Positions 1 through 12,021 are shown, counted from the first letter of the stretch. The stretch is DNA of 64,000 nucleotides from Neofusicoccum parvum (GCA_020912385.1 CP087213.1:2418001-2482000); one strand, 5' to 3'. Numbers and translations are program-made. Notes: generated from the letters alone by a model not told the origin.

Positions 1-1089
1 GTACGATTTGTGAAAGCAGCGTTTAAGACACTTAGTAACGGTAAACCGGCTCGTGGAAGTAGCTCATGAAAGGAGGCGGGACTAAAGAATACATCTCCTG
101 CGAGTTCCAGCAAGCTCGACGCAAGGGCAAGGAACGACCGGCCGTCGTGGGAGAAAGTCGATGCCCCGCTGGTGGAGCCGGTGGCCCCTTTTCGCTCTGC
201 ACGCACCAGTCACCCTCCTTCGCCGATCTCGGGGGAATCATCGACGGTCAGCCGGCCCTATTTTATGTCTCGTGCTTCTTTGGAATTTCCGTCCGTGCGA
301 CGCGATGGTCCGTCCCCGCTGCATCCGGCGGGCCGGCTCGCATGAACTGGCGTCAAAGCTCAACTGCAGCAGACCTTATAGAAACTGCAGGCCCCGTCGT
401 GTTGATTTTGCTCGTTCGAAGGGAAGCTAATCCCTTCCAACCCGGCGACGACGAGCGGCGTAGAACAATTGGCAGAGACAAATTGGCGTTGTTGGGTTTC
501 CATTCGTTGTTCAAACCAACGAACGTGAGGAACATGTTGCCAGGTGGTACCGGGAGGCGAAGCATTTGGTTTATGATTTCTAGCGTCCTGTCATGCTAGG
601 ATAGCTCAATGCTTGCGCCTCGTGGAGATCAGCATAGCGCAGTTGCATTTGCGATGTCGAACGCGCGGATCTCTACTTCTTGGTATTGCAAAGAAGAAGC
701 CCTATATAGACAAGTGGTGAACAGACTTCTCACTCTCGCTTGCCAAGTCTTCCTACGAACACACTGAGGCCGAAGCTTGCAGCAGGAACAACAACGTGTG
801 AGAAAATACTCCCACTACACTCGATTGTTCTTCTCGGATACCCGTCCGCTTCATCTACTTTAAAGCTAGATTTCCTCAGGCCACCTTTAAAGTCTTCAGT
901 CTGTTTTTCGTTGTATTCTGTGTCATAATATTTGCTCTTAGATACTGACCCACTTTGACACGAACGTCTGACGTCTGAATGAATTAGAGAAACAGTCGGA
1001 TGACAATGTTCTGCACCCATATCAACACCTTCGTAAAGAAGTCAATTCTGGCGATTTGTCAGCGTTGTCCAAAGTTTAGAGGTTCCCTC
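1..1089. other. Intergenic sequence, no supported gene
   Basis: Open frames of up to 177 codons exist here on both strands, but none shows recognisable domain sequence, a convincing start context or a splice pattern. A TATA-like CTATATAG lies near 700-708 without a supported gene after it. It probably holds the 3' flank of the minus-strand FAH gene and unrelated intergenic DNA. Confidence 0.5.
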
Positions 1090-2184
1090 TTACTCAAAGA
1101 TGATTTTGTTCCTCAATGTCCCAATCTGCGGCATTTCCACCTCCAAAAAATCTCCATTGCTCAGAAAGCGTTTCGGTTTCCGAAAAACACCTACCCCACT
1201 CGGAGTCCCTGTCATCACAATCGTTCCCGCTGGAATGGTTGTGCCTGCTTGATTTGTAAGACTTCCAAGGCAACATTAACCTGCAGCATGGTGGCGGTAC
1301 CTTGGCTCATGTGGCTCAAGATCTCCTTTGGAGAGAATATCATGTCGTTCTTGAAATCCGCTACCTGGCAGACCTCTCCGTTCACCCTGGCCGTAAAATT
1401 GGTTGAATTTGCAAACAACCTCGGGCTGAGCAGCATAGGGCCAATGGGCGCAAATTTATCAAACGCCTTGGCGAAGAAGAACTGACCGGCCTGCTGGCTG
1501 TGCAGTTGGAACTTGCGGCACGAGAGGTCGTTCCCAACTGTATACCCGAGGATGAAGTCCTCAGCCTCTTCCACAGACACGTCCCGGCACTTCTTGGATG
1601 TTACAAAAACGAGTTCACCCTGTATGAAGTCAGTCGACTGCATTGATCGAGGAAGGTTCCTGGGAAGTACGGACCTCGTAGTCTGGCAGCGATGAAGCGC
1701 AAAGGTTTTGCATGACAATCTCTTCGCCTGGATGTGCGAGTGATGTTGCTGGCTTGGTCCAAAGCGGGGGATACTTGGGGATGTCGACCTTTTTTAGGCA
1801 TGGTTGTGTCAGAGACTATCGCGAGGACGAGTGGAGAACGGGCATGACTGAGCATACATTGACCTCCTTTGCATGGCTTCTGTAATTCAACCCGACGCAG
1901 TAAATTGGAAGTCCCTCACGAGGCACGGGTGCGAGAAGCTGCAGAACAACGGTTGACGTCAACAACGCGCTACCAATATCCCAATAAGGGCTATATTCAG
2001 ACCTTACCCCGCGTATGGTCACAGTCTCAGCGTCGTTTCTCGCCACCAGCCCATCAATGGTTCGATACGCTTTCAGCTGCGTCTTGGGAAGAGGTGGTGC
2101 ACGAGCATGAGGTCCCAAGTCTGCGAAATACACATCGTCATTCTCCTCACACTCGAACCGAATGAGCTTGGAAAACGATGCCAT
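1090..2184 (-). CDS. Fumarylacetoacetate hydrolase (FAH) family protein, copy 1
   Basis: This belongs to the FAH superfamily, metal-dependent enzymes that hydrolyse, hydrate or decarboxylate acylpyruvate-type products, often late in aromatic ring degradation. The start at 2184 gives MASFSKLIRFE, which matches the N-terminus of the paralogue at 7154. Four exons are needed. The joins are after RSHAKE or KEVN near 1870, after LPDYE near 1680, and after SHMSQ near 1302, where the next exon begins TTIPAGTIVMTGTPSG. Family hallmarks seen are [32 protein letters not shown] and the C-terminal GTPSGVG. The stop is at 1090-1092. The exact substrate is unknown. It differs clearly from copy 2 in sequence but keeps comparable intron positions, so it is an older duplicate in opposite orientation. 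Confidence 0.82.
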
Positions 2185-2626
2185 CAGTGGTCGTGTAATA
2201 CGCGAGGGGCGTGAGGATTGGGAGGGGAAAGCGTATACGACTGGAAGACCCACGGACATATAAGAGCACATGAATGATCGGAGCTGCTGATCCGGTCTTC
2301 CCGACCTCGGTTGGTAGAAAGTACGGATAAGCCCGGTTAGCTGCCGGGTAGGAGGGTCGCGCCGATCTTACGGCCTTACCTCAGGACTGCCTACGTCACT
2401 CCCGCATTTTACCATGCTTTCGGACATATGCAAGTATTCTTGCCCTAGCTTCCAAGATACGCAATAGTTCCCTAGTCTAGAAAGCAGAACCACGGATGGA
2501 AAAAGACTCTCAAGCCTAGCAATGCTCATATACACACCAAGCCAAGCTGAAACTTTGAGTTTACGAAAGAACAAACTTCTGTTCCTTTGCTAGGCGTCAG
2601 AAAGGATTCTCGAAGATCTGAGACTG
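2185..2626. other. Intergenic sequence
   Basis: This is the upstream region of FAH copy 1 and the 3' flank of the YWTD pseudogene. No gene or clear motif was recognised. Confidence 0.4.
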
Positions 2627-3621
2627 CTACAGCAGTGGCGAGCCCACGGTTTTGCCCTCTAGGCTCTCAAAAAGTGTGATACCTGCAAATGTCCTCTCTC
2701 AACTGTCAAGTAGCCTGGTGCGCTCACCGCTACCGTCTAATTTGCATTTTTAAATTCCACCGCCAAGATCTGAAACGTAGACGTTCTCTTTTTTTCGCAT
2801 CCAAATTCAAGCCGATTGCTTCATTGAATTTTGTAGCGAGGACCGAGTGCTGCGCGCCCAAAATGCTCTGCGGCGCAGGGGGCACGACAGCGATCCTGTC
2901 GCCATGTAACTCCAGTTTTGCCTTGTTGAGCGTGTTGCCGTATGGAAGCTCTCCGCGATCGGTCCAGTACAATGTGCAATTTGTTTCGTCAAATTCGAGG
3001 TCGATGGGCTCGGGGAGATTGGAAAGGAGGCACACATTGTCCGGTCGAGAAGATGGCGTAGCGCCTGCAGGCATGTCGATATTGGCGCACATAATGCGGC
3101 CAGCACCGCCTTTGCTCGGGCCTTTCTGGGTCCAGAAAACCTTGCCGAGTGCAGGGGCTATGGCTATACCAACGCACCACCGCATCGGGTCATCCTTCTC
3201 TGCATCAACCCTCCAGTCTCCGTTGCACACGAGGCACTCGAGGGTCCGTCAAAATTGCAGCGCATTACACGCAGACCCTGGCGGTCGCAGAAGTAGAGCC
3301 GCTTACTGGAGGCGTCTACAACAAGCTGCTTGGGCGTGTGAATGATGCTGTTTGGGGGGACGACAACACGTATATCAGATCCGTTGGGCAGAGAGGCGGA
3401 ATACAAAGCACCGTCGCACTTCCCGGGCGCACCCATACTGGTCCAAAAGATGCGGTTGGAGGAAACAGATGTCAATGCCATCAGGTAGACGCTGCCCGTC
3501 GATGAACTTTTCTACGACGCTGCCGTTCGCCGAGATCTTGACGATTGATCCAGCTCCACGGGCCAGCATCCAAGGCGAATATAATCGGGTCGCAGGTGTT
3601 GGACGAAATACTTGGAGTCAT
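2627..3621 (-). pseudogene. Decayed SMP-30/YWTD beta-propeller gene
   Basis: Read on the minus strand from 3621 this begins MTPSISSNTCDPIIFALDAG and follows the plan of fungal and bacterial YWTD/SMP-30-like six-bladed propeller proteins of about 310 residues. Family motifs appear in order: LPDGID, RIFWTSMG, TPKQLVVD, LYFCDRQGLRVMRCNFDG, WCVGIAIAP, VFWTQKGP, LPEPIDLEFD and LYWTDRG. They are spread over different frames. Frame changes occur near 3560-3580 (after LDAG), near 3465 (after LPDGID), near 3250 (after NFDG) and near 2790. The tail VYVSDLGG is then followed by in-frame TAA and TGA before the terminal AGITLFESL. No intron explains these breaks. The gene is dead, although it lies between an FAH gene and the regulator of the cluster, so it may once have belonged to the pathway. 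Confidence 0.8.
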
Positions 3622-4042
3622 GGCTGGTGAATGACGGAGGAAGAATTGCTGGAACGCCAATGCTTGGGATGCTATCCGCGATCCCTACATACATGAAGTA
3701 AATATCAGGATCAATAATCCGGAGTAACTAAGAGGCACCGGGGCGGGGCCCCGGAATTGTCGGGAACTGTCGGCAGAATTGAATAGCCCGACCTGCCGAG
3801 ACAAATTACCATTTTCGGCGTAGTTCGTGCCCAGGGGCAGCCCCATCTCCCCGCAACCTTAAAACGTAGCGCGAATGACACTCGCGTACAACGGGACACC
3901 AACAGCTTTGTCTGAAGGCTCTGGGTAGCCCCCTCTCACTTGTACGCAACCTCGGTAGGCGGCATCGGCCCGCTAATATTTGACGAAGTACGGTATACGC
4001 CAGCTCCTGCATTGAACGCCCAGTACTCCACATCCCGCGAAC
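3622..4042. promoter_or_regulatory. Upstream region of the Zn2Cys6 regulator
   Basis: 421 bp between the pseudogene and the regulator start. Minus-strand frames are open in parts (for example 3711-3902) but carry no family signature. It presumably contains the regulator promoter; no TATA box was identified with confidence. Confidence 0.35.
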
Positions 4043-6304
4043 ATGGACTGGCTTTTCGATGCGACCACAGACACATGCAGCCCTGGTGCAGCAGCATTGC
4101 GACCAGTTCCGCCGCTCGGCTGGGATGATGGCTCCATCGTTGAACGGCCTGGAGTGGATGCCTCTTCGGCCTGGGGTTGCAGCAATCGGGTCTGCGACCG
4201 ATGCATACTGTAAGTTTGCTGATATGTTGAGGCTGGCTGTGCTAATCAATTTTCAGGAAAAAGGTCAAATGTACGTCTTGCAGCCTCCAAAGTCGAGTAC
4301 GGGTGCTTACATTGGAGCAGGTGACCTCAAACGGCCTGCATGCGCTCGTTGCATTGAGTCTGGCTGGCCATGCGTCTACTCATCCGTGAAAAGGAAGCCT
4401 GGTCCAACGAAAGGCACGCGGAGAGTGCGTAAAATAGCAAACCGAGCCCTCACGTCGTCCCGTTGCTCTGTCCCAAGGCCGCGGACGCCTTCGTTGGGGC
4501 TGCCCGACAGTCCCGTCAACTTCTTGCAATTTGATCTCTCGGCAGATCAGGACCTTTCCGGGCAGAATGATTCACTTGAGAGGGGGATATCCTCTGCACA
4601 CGATTCCTATCCAGGAGGTCTTGCGTTGGAGGCTTCTGCCACATTACACAAACACCGTGGCTTGGCACATCATCGTTTGAGCTGCGACAAGGAGAAAGAC
4701 TTGTGAGTAAAACTACGCTCGACTTCCAGTGCCCTCAGCTGAACTGTGCGTCTCAAGGCTGCATGACTTCTTCAAACACATCGCTCCTTCCGTTCCGCTG
4801 TTTCAGCCGAGTAAAGTACTGCAGCATTACGATGCTGGCTCTCTCGATCGCAGCTTACTTCTTACGATGGTCGGAGTCACAGCAAAGATCCTGAGAGTGC
4901 CCGTCGTGTGGAGCGACGATGCCGAGGCCGTGGTGGGGCATTTGCTGGACCTTAACAACGAACCGGAGGATGGAGATGCGTGCGTCGTTCTGGATTTGGA
5001 TAGTTTCCGGCAGTCGTGTTTGGCCGCGTTCTACGCGTTTCACCAGCAACCAGGCCCGAAGTCGTGGGGGCGAATTGGCCAGCTGACGCGCAGAGCCTAC
5101 CGCTGCGGGCTCCATCAGCTCGACAATCATGACCAGGGTAGCGTGGGTCTGATAGACGCTGACGAACTGGAGGAATGGAGACACATCTGGTGGTTCATCT
5201 ATTGTCTTGATTCATACTCGAACATCATGGCCTCCACCCCCTTTCTCATAGAGGAGGAAAGCGTGTGCACCGCTCTGGCCGAGATTCCTCCGCCAACCCC
5301 GATGGCACGCAGCACCTCCGAGTGTGAAGCGTCCAGATTCCTCCACATCGGAAGTGCTCCGCTCTGGCAAACGGCAAAAGCTGTTGTGGATGCAAAAGGA
5401 AGCACGTCGAATCGCAACATGCACATCATCACGACCGCTCTGCTGCGTGAGGCATCATCTGTGAGCCGCCTTCAGAAGCAGTCCAGCTCACCCTCGCGGC
5501 TCCGAGCCCGTCATGCAGCCTTCCAGGATCACCTCGCCGCGGTCCGCCTGGCTCTCCCAGCACGGTACTTGAACCCCGGGCGCAACGTAATGCAGGGTGA
5601 AAGCAGCGACGAGCAGCACTCCCGCCTAGTGTGTTTACTTCACCTCCACGGCGCACGCACCATGGCGGCGCTGATATCTCTCGAAGCTTGCCCTGAAGGT
5701 GGGGCAGAATGGTGGAATCAATGGGAACGCAGCCTCGAGTATGTCGAGGACGTTGTGGCAGTCGTACACCAGTGGGACACGCAGTTTTGCACTGCTGTTG
5801 ACCCTGCTGTGTGTTTCATCTTAGCGGGTGCGCTGATGATGCTCCACTTGCATCAACACTGCCGGCCGAATCAAGAAAACGAAGAGTGGATGCAGACCAA
5901 CAAGCACCTGGCCATGGCCAAGGATATCTTGATGCTGCTTCTGCGGCACTTTGCGGACTCGTGGGACCTACCGCACCTCTTGATTTGTACGTCCTGGCTG
6001 GCCCTCCCCATTCCTCCACCGAAGCTAATTCCCTCTTCTAGCTGTCATCGGGGAGTTCACGGCGCTGGTGTCCAGACCTCTGACCCCGGCAGATACGCGC
6101 CGAATTCTGAAATTGTCTCCCTGGTCACGCTTTCAAGGCCGCGACCTACACAGCCCGCTGCTTGTAGCGCTCGGCGCCGGAGAGAATTCGAAGTCCACCG
6201 ATGATGTAGACGGCAATGCTCACAATGAGACACACTCCCAAAGGTCCCACATTGATGAATGGGATATTGGTATCTGGGAGGCAATCTTCGAGGGCCCGCC
6301 TTGA
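4043..6304 (+). CDS. Zn2Cys6 fungal-specific transcription factor
   Basis: A binuclear zinc-cluster regulator, probably controlling the surrounding cluster. The start at 4043 gives MDWLFDATTDTCSPG. Introns at 4210-4256, 4271-4320, 4703-4757 and 5987-6041 restore one frame of 684 residues. The zinc cluster is complete after splicing: Cys-X2-Cys-X6-Cys-X6-Cys-X2-Cys-X6-Cys. It begins CDRCILKKVKC and ends CARCIESGWPC, followed by a basic linker, SSVKRKPGPTKGTRR. Two introns interrupt the cluster and leave a 14-nt exon (4257-4270). The rest resembles the fungal-TF middle homology region, with LLHDFFKHIAPSVPLF and EEWRHIWWFIYCLDSY. The last exon ends with ESVIGEFTALVSRPL-like sequence continuing to a stop at 6302-6304. 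The position between two FAH genes supports a pathway-specific role. Target and inducer are unknown. Confidence 0.85.
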
Positions 6305-7153
6305 AGACAGTCGTTAGCAATAAATTCAAGAAAGCGAGGGACGTACTTGTGCACTTACTAGATGACTGACGACGTCATGTCGTGTGTGAAATTAAAAGAG
6401 CAGTAGCGTATGCACCGTGCCAATAGCTTTACCATTGGTATTTTGCGTGGGGAGTCTTGCTCACTACGGTCCGCCGGCGGCTCAATCGGGTGACGCACTG
6501 GCCCGAAGCTTCTGGCATTGGTAACCAGGACATCGAGACGGGAGATCACACGCCGCACTTAAGCGGGACAGCCACGGTACCGCCTGAATTGAGGGCTGCC
6601 GCCGAGGTGCTCAGGACGTTGCAACGGCGACTGAGAATGAAACCTTTGGAAGCGCCGATCTTGTGCAAGGAGCGGGAAGTGGAGGATCCGATGCCTGAGG
6701 AGCTTCATGTAAGTCTGCGGCACGGTGCGATGTTTGGGTGTAGGAACGTATACCGCTGGCCCCGTCCGTGATTGCTACCGTGAGGCAGTTGGCAGAGAGG
6801 AGATTGGACGGGTCGACCGCGCTGGTTATTTCGAGTACGTGGACAACCATTAAGTGTGTGCTTTTAAGTTCTACGAACTATACTTTAGTAATAGCTCGGA
6901 GCGTTCGGTATTGCAAGCCAGTCCAAGGATTGTCCCTGGGAGATCTAGCAATTTGAGTTTCTCCTCGGGACAACTACGAATGCCGGTTCCCCCGAGGGGC
7001 GGCCACAGGCCAGTTCCCGCTCCGACGACATACAAGTACACACTGTTGGTTCCTCCGCGGGTTAAAACGCTGCTCCGACTGATTTTTTTCAGACTGTTGC
7101 TGGCCTGTGGTAGCAATCACACTTCCCGCGATCAGTCTCTCGAGTAACTCGCA
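6305..7153. other. Intergenic sequence, includes FAH copy 2 upstream region
   Basis: 849 bp between the regulator and FAH copy 2. Short open frames (for example 6457-6771) have no recognisable domain. The promoter of FAH copy 2 must lie here, but no operator repeat was seen. Confidence 0.4.
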
Positions 7154-8235
7154 ATGCCCTCCTTTTCTCGCCTTATCCGCTTTGAATCATCTGGCGATGG
7201 CCAGATTTACTTTGCTGATCTGGGCGATAGCATCGCCGAGCCCCCGGCACTGGGCGTACGGGTGGTCGGCTATAGATCTCTCGAGGATCTGAACGACGGC
7301 AAATCTGCAGCTACTGCAACCGTAGGAAAGGTGTTGCACTTCTTCTGCCGTTCCAAGAATGGTGCTGACAGCGTCGCTTTCCAGCTCTTGGCCCCCATGC
7401 CGTATGGAGAAGCACCGATTTACTGTGTGGGTTTGAACTACAGAAGCCATGCTGCTGAAGGAAAGGTCTGACGAGGCTTTATCTGCGTCCTCGGCCTGAT
7501 GACTCAAGCCGCTGACAATCTCGCACAGCTCCCAGTGCCGAAGCATCCTCCTCTCTGGACCAAGCCTGCCGCCGCGTTAGCCGCGCCCGACGAGCAGGTT
7601 CTCATGAATGAATTCTGCGCCTCGAGCTACCCGGATTGCGAGGTGGGGGGTTTCCCGTCCTGCACACCCACCAACATGCTCACCCTTCCTTCAGGGCGAG
7701 CTCGTCTTCGTGACATCCCGCACGTGCCGCGACGTTGGTCCCGCCGAAGCTGAATTCTGCATCCTGGGATACACCGTTGGGAACGACTTCTCGTGCCGGC
7801 TCTGGCAGCTGTCCGATCGGGCTGGCGGCCAGTTCTACTTCGCTAATGCCTTCGATAAGTTTGCGCCCATAGGACCCGTGCTCGTGAATCCCGAGCGCGC
7901 GGCGCTGAATAAGGGCGTACGGTTGACGACGCGCGTCAACGGTGTAGCAGTGCAGACGATGGAGAACTGCAAGACGGATTGGATCTGGTCGCCCGCGCAG
8001 ATCTTAAGCTGGATGAGCCGCGGTGAGTCACGAGTTCCGATAACTCCCAGATGATAGTTGTTGACGTGCCGGCTTGCAAGGCACGACGATACCGGCGGGA
8101 ACAGCGGTCATGACAGGAACTCCTGCCGGGGTTGGCGCGTTCAGAGAACCGAAGCAGTTCTTGCAAGACGGCGATGTAGTCGAAGTTGAGATTTCAAATA
8201 TTGGGGTGCTGAGAAATCAGGTTCTCTTCGTGTAG
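7154..8235 (+). CDS. Fumarylacetoacetate hydrolase (FAH) family protein, copy 2
   Basis: FAH superfamily hydrolase of 302 residues. Exons are 7154-7465, 7529-7642, 7695-8022 and 8081-8235, and the joins preserve frame. It starts [12 protein letters not shown] and is homologous along its length with copy 1 at 1090-2184. Motifs include [56 protein letters not shown] and, in the last exon, [18 protein letters not shown]. Such enzymes act on acylpyruvates, fumarylpyruvate-like diketo acids or 2-hydroxydienoates. Next to a hydroxylase and a VOC dioxygenase, a role in processing a ring-cleavage product is plausible. The substrate is inferred from context only. Confidence 0.87.
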
Positions 8236-8520
8236 TGTTGTCGTTTCAGCGATGCAGTTGTTGTCAGCTGTTAGGCGCATGCGTTGGTCGAGCTGAATAA
8301 CACTCAAACTTGTGATTTCCTACCAAAGACACACGAATGCTATTATGGTACAACGGAACTGATTATTGATTTTTCCCCTTTCTCTATAACATTATGTTCC
8401 AAAGCCCTCAAACTCACCATACATCCTTCCCGCTTTATGTCTTGATGCGAAGAGCAATGCCACTGGCAGAGGCCAAAAGGTCATGAAACTCAGCGGACAC
8501 TATGTACACAACCGGATAAT

Positions 8521-10523
8521 CTAAGCCAAAAGCCTGCATTTCAGAGCTCGCAAGCAGCCTTCGAGTTCTCCCAAGCTCCTTGCAGCAGCAAAAACGATGA
8601 AATCAGGCCTCACGACGGCGTATCTTGTGCCCGATCCGAGCCGCTCGAAGTACGAACTCTCGCTATACAGGGGTCGGACGCTCACTTGACCCTTAAGATC
8701 TTCCTCAGATGCTGGGTAAAAGACTTCGATATCTTCATCCGAAGATGCGGCGCGGGAAAGGCGAGGGCAGACAAACAGCAGAGAATCCTGTGCCAGGATA
8801 GACTGCGGGAGATCGGCGTGACGGATAGCGGACGAAACGTCGTCCTTGTCCTGCTTTGCTGCACTAGCGTCACTGCTGAGCACGACCAGGGTCAAGATGG
8901 AGCGGTAGCGTTTTAATACACTATCGGAAAGCACGAATCGTGGGCTCGCTGTTCGTGACGACTCGAAATAGATTTGCGCCATCTTGGCCCCTCCGCCGCA
9001 AAAGGCTTCGCCGAATTTGTCCTTGGTGGGCTTGTACCCGGCCACTTCTATGCGCTCCTGTGTGGCAGCTGGCTTTGGAACAAATGGGATGTATGAGAGC
9101 AGGGACATAGCAGCGCGCCAGATGAACGAAGTCACTGCCCCAGTTTCGTTGACAATCTTCCCATTGAGCATCGTCATGAAGGCTGCGTCATCGACTCCCT
9201 GGCGTCGCTCGCTGGCCCAGGTGGATAGCAGCTGATTGCTGACGGTGCGAAATGAGTTCGGTACTTGGAGGAGGAGTGCGAGGCGCCAGGCGAGGCCGTA
9301 GGAGTCGCGAATCCCGCACGCAATGCCTTGGCCGCCAAAGGGCGGGAACACGTGTGCGGCGTCCCCGACGAGAATGGTGCGCTTGTCGAACCACTTGTTC
9401 ACAACCTTCTGGCAGAATGTGAAGGGCCGGCAGCGAAGGATTTCGATGCAGTCGCGTGGAAATGTCACAGCGCCGCCAGGGAAGCGCTTGCCCTGCTGAT
9501 CCTGGTCTCGCGTAACCATCGGGAGCAGATGGTCCCAGAACAAGACGGTGCTATCTGTCGATTCATCGCCCTTTGGGATGGCAAATTCATGGCGCCATAG
9601 GCGGTCTTCGTGTGGCCCAAAACGCCCAGTAGCGGTGGGATATCCAGGCGGGCAGCAGAAATGCCATCCGGTTGGCCAGAAAAGATCGTAGACTTGCTGT
9701 GGCGAGAAACCAAAGCCCCACAGTGGAAAATCCGGATGGGTTGCAGGCGTGGGGAGGTGTATTTTGATGTTTGCCGCCACCCAAGTTCCTTCGTAGGTGA
9801 AGAGCCCGGTTTCTTGCCTGATGTTGGCCGCCGGCTCAAGGAACTGCTTCCGGACCACGCCTCTTTTGCCATCTGCACCCACTAGCCACGATCCTTTGAG
9901 ATGCTTTAGCCCGGCGCCGTCTTCCTCATATCCCACGATGACACTGTCAGAAAGCTCTTGCCGCGACACGACCTTGCAGCTGCTGCGGAGTTGGCAGTAT
10001 GGCGAAACTTGGATCTGGCTGCGCAGTGCTTGTTCTTGAGGGTATTAGCATATGGGGACACCGTGTAGAATTTCCTCGAGCACACACCTAGCTTTGGCTG
10101 GATCTGGAGGATACCCTCCGGCACCGTCTGATGAAGACAGTCGGTGGCCATGTCGAGGTGGAAAAACGCAGGATTCAAGAACGTGCTGTAGTGGAAGTTG
10201 ATGCGGTCATTTTCTGTTGACAGAGGCTGGTCAGATGTTTGAAGAAACGTTTGGGCGTCTGGCTTACCATGGCCAATTTTGGGTATCTCCTCTCCAATCC
10301 CCAGATCCCAAACAATGCGCACTGCATCGCCCGCCAAGTACACCCCACGAGGGTCGTCGGTGATGCCGTTCTCTTTTTCAAGGATCACAGACTGTGTTGC
10401 TCAGCCGAGACCTGCGGGCCAGGGGAGAGGGGACCATACCTGAATTTCGTGCCGGGCGAGAGCGAGGCCAAGAGCCAAGCCAGCCGGCCCGGCGCCGACA
10501 ATGATAACCGGAGTTGTTTCCAT
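8521..10523 (-). CDS. FAD-dependent aromatic hydroxylase (class A flavoprotein monooxygenase)
   Basis: Single-component NAD(P)H/FAD monooxygenase of the PF01494 type (phenol hydroxylase / MhpA-like), expected to hydroxylate a phenolic ring. The start at 10523 gives METTPVIIVGAGPAGLALG, the dinucleotide-binding GxGxxG. The second motif is LVGADGKRGVVRK (DG motif) and the third is TILVGDAAHVFPPFGGQG (GD motif). At least three introns lie in the 5' part: after ARHEIQ, after PKIGHG, and after QIQPKL where EQALRSQIQVSP follows. The long last exon runs to 8521. Total length is about 600 residues, normal for the family, with a C-terminal thioredoxin-like part. It is divergent from the dioxygenase gene at 10748 across a promoter of about 225 bp, which fits co-regulation of hydroxylation and ring opening. 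Confidence 0.87.
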
Positions 10524-10747
10524 GACAAGTATGGGCGGTGGTATCTCCTCGAAGTGCCAGCCGCGTCTCGTTTTATGCCAGCGTTGATGGTGTTCCTCCG
10601 CGGTGTGGCGGTCCGCTAACGAGATAATCCGCGGAAGATCTACTCCACCCGTGTGGGGCTGAAGGCGTTTGTTCCTCGGCGAGACATGTGCACAGTGCAC
10701 ACTATATCATTGATTTGGCCCGTCTTGTTCTTTTGGGGTGCCGAAAG

Positions 10748-11892
10748 ATGTCAGCCGTACTCAGTGTCTTGTCCTACCTCGCTAGATTTGTGCGCGAGTC
10801 CATCATGCCCGACATGTTGATCCCGCCGATCTCCAACAACCCGTCCAAGGTGCAGCTCTGTCGGCTGTCGCACGTCTACATTGAGCATCCAAATCTCGCC
10901 AAATTTGAGAAGTTTGCCAAAGACTTCGGGTTCGTTGAAGTCAAGCGCACCGCCGACAGGATCTACTTCCGCGGCTACGGCAAGGACCAATATGTCTATG
11001 TGGCCTCCAGAAGCAAGGATGGGAAGCCAAGGTTTGGCGGCGCCGCATTCGTCGCTGCCTCGCAGAAGGAGTTCGAAAAGGCCTCGAAGCTGCCCGGCGC
11101 TCAGTTCCGCGCTCTGAGGGACGCGCCTGGCGGTGGAAGCATGGTCACGTTCGCCCGGCCGAACGACACCTTCATGCACGTTATCTACGGCCAAAAGGAG
11201 CGGGCTGTGGAGGCAAGCCAGCCTCCGTCCGAGACGCACGAGTCTCAGGGCCCTTACAACAGCCCCTTCGAGAAGAAACGGCTGGGTGCGCCAATCTCAC
11301 CGCCTACTCCGCCTGACGTTGCTGACTGTCTCCCGTGCCAGGCCAGTTCCAACGCTACCACGAAGGCCCGGCCCTGGTCCACAAGCTGGGCCACTTCGGC
11401 TATGTCTGCACTGATTTCGACACCGAGCTCGACTTCTACACGTCAAACTTCAACTTCGTGGCATCGGACACCCTCTATCACCCGCAGTTCTCCAACATCG
11501 ACGTCCTCATCTTCATGCACCTTGATCTGGGCGAGGAGTACTCGGACCACCACATCATGTTCATGCAACGCGCACCGCCCGAGGTCAAGAAAACCTTCCT
11601 CCACCACAGCTCCTACGAAGTTGCCGACTTTGACACCCAGCTGATTGGCCATGAGTGGCTAGCAAAGAAAGGCTGGACCAGTGTCTGGGGTGTTGGCCGC
11701 CACATCCTTGGCAGCCAAATATTCGACTACTGGTCGGACCCAACCGGCTTCAAGGTCGAGCATTACGCCGATGGCGATGTGGTGAACAAACACACCCTTG
11801 CGCGTCGGGAAGTTGCAGGCCCCATTTCCGTGTGGGGCCCAGAGCTGCCTAAGAGCTTTGGTGAAGATGGCACGGGCATGGCCACTAGCTAG
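10748..11892 (+). CDS. VOC-fold extradiol-type dioxygenase / glyoxalase family protein
   Basis: Two-domain vicinal-oxygen-chelate protein of 362 residues, exons 10748-11285 and 11342-11892. The N-terminal module starts LCRLSHVYIEHPNLAKFEKF. The second module begins LVHKLGHFGYVCTDFDTELD and ends FDYWSDPTGFKVEHYADGD. His of GHFGYV, a His of the LHHSSYEV segment and Glu of KVEHYADGD lie where type I extradiol dioxygenases place their Fe(II) ligands, and the two-module layout matches catechol 2,3-dioxygenases. An alternative start at 10805 (MPDMLIPP) is possible; 10748 (MSAVLSVLS) was kept because it is the first in-frame ATG after an upstream stop-free stretch of low coding character. Close convergence with the VAO-type gene leaves only about 130 bp between their stops. 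Confidence 0.8.
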
Positions 11893-12021
11893 TTCCTATG
11901 TAATGCTCAATCGATGACTGTGTATTCGCTGTCTCAGAGATGGACTGACGTAAGCGAACATTCATAAAACTTGCGCAGTCCCAAGCTCAATGTCGCTCCA
12001 AATCCTCGATGCGTCTGCCCT

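Noticed and set aside
66..599. A 177-codon open frame
   Set aside because: Composition looks random, with no domain, intron pattern or promoter support.
4703..4729. A 27-nt intron in the Zn2Cys6 gene (GTGAGT to TTCCAG)
   Set aside because: Too short, and it leads into a stop. The AAG acceptor at 4757 gives 55 nt and the in-frame DLLHDFFKH.
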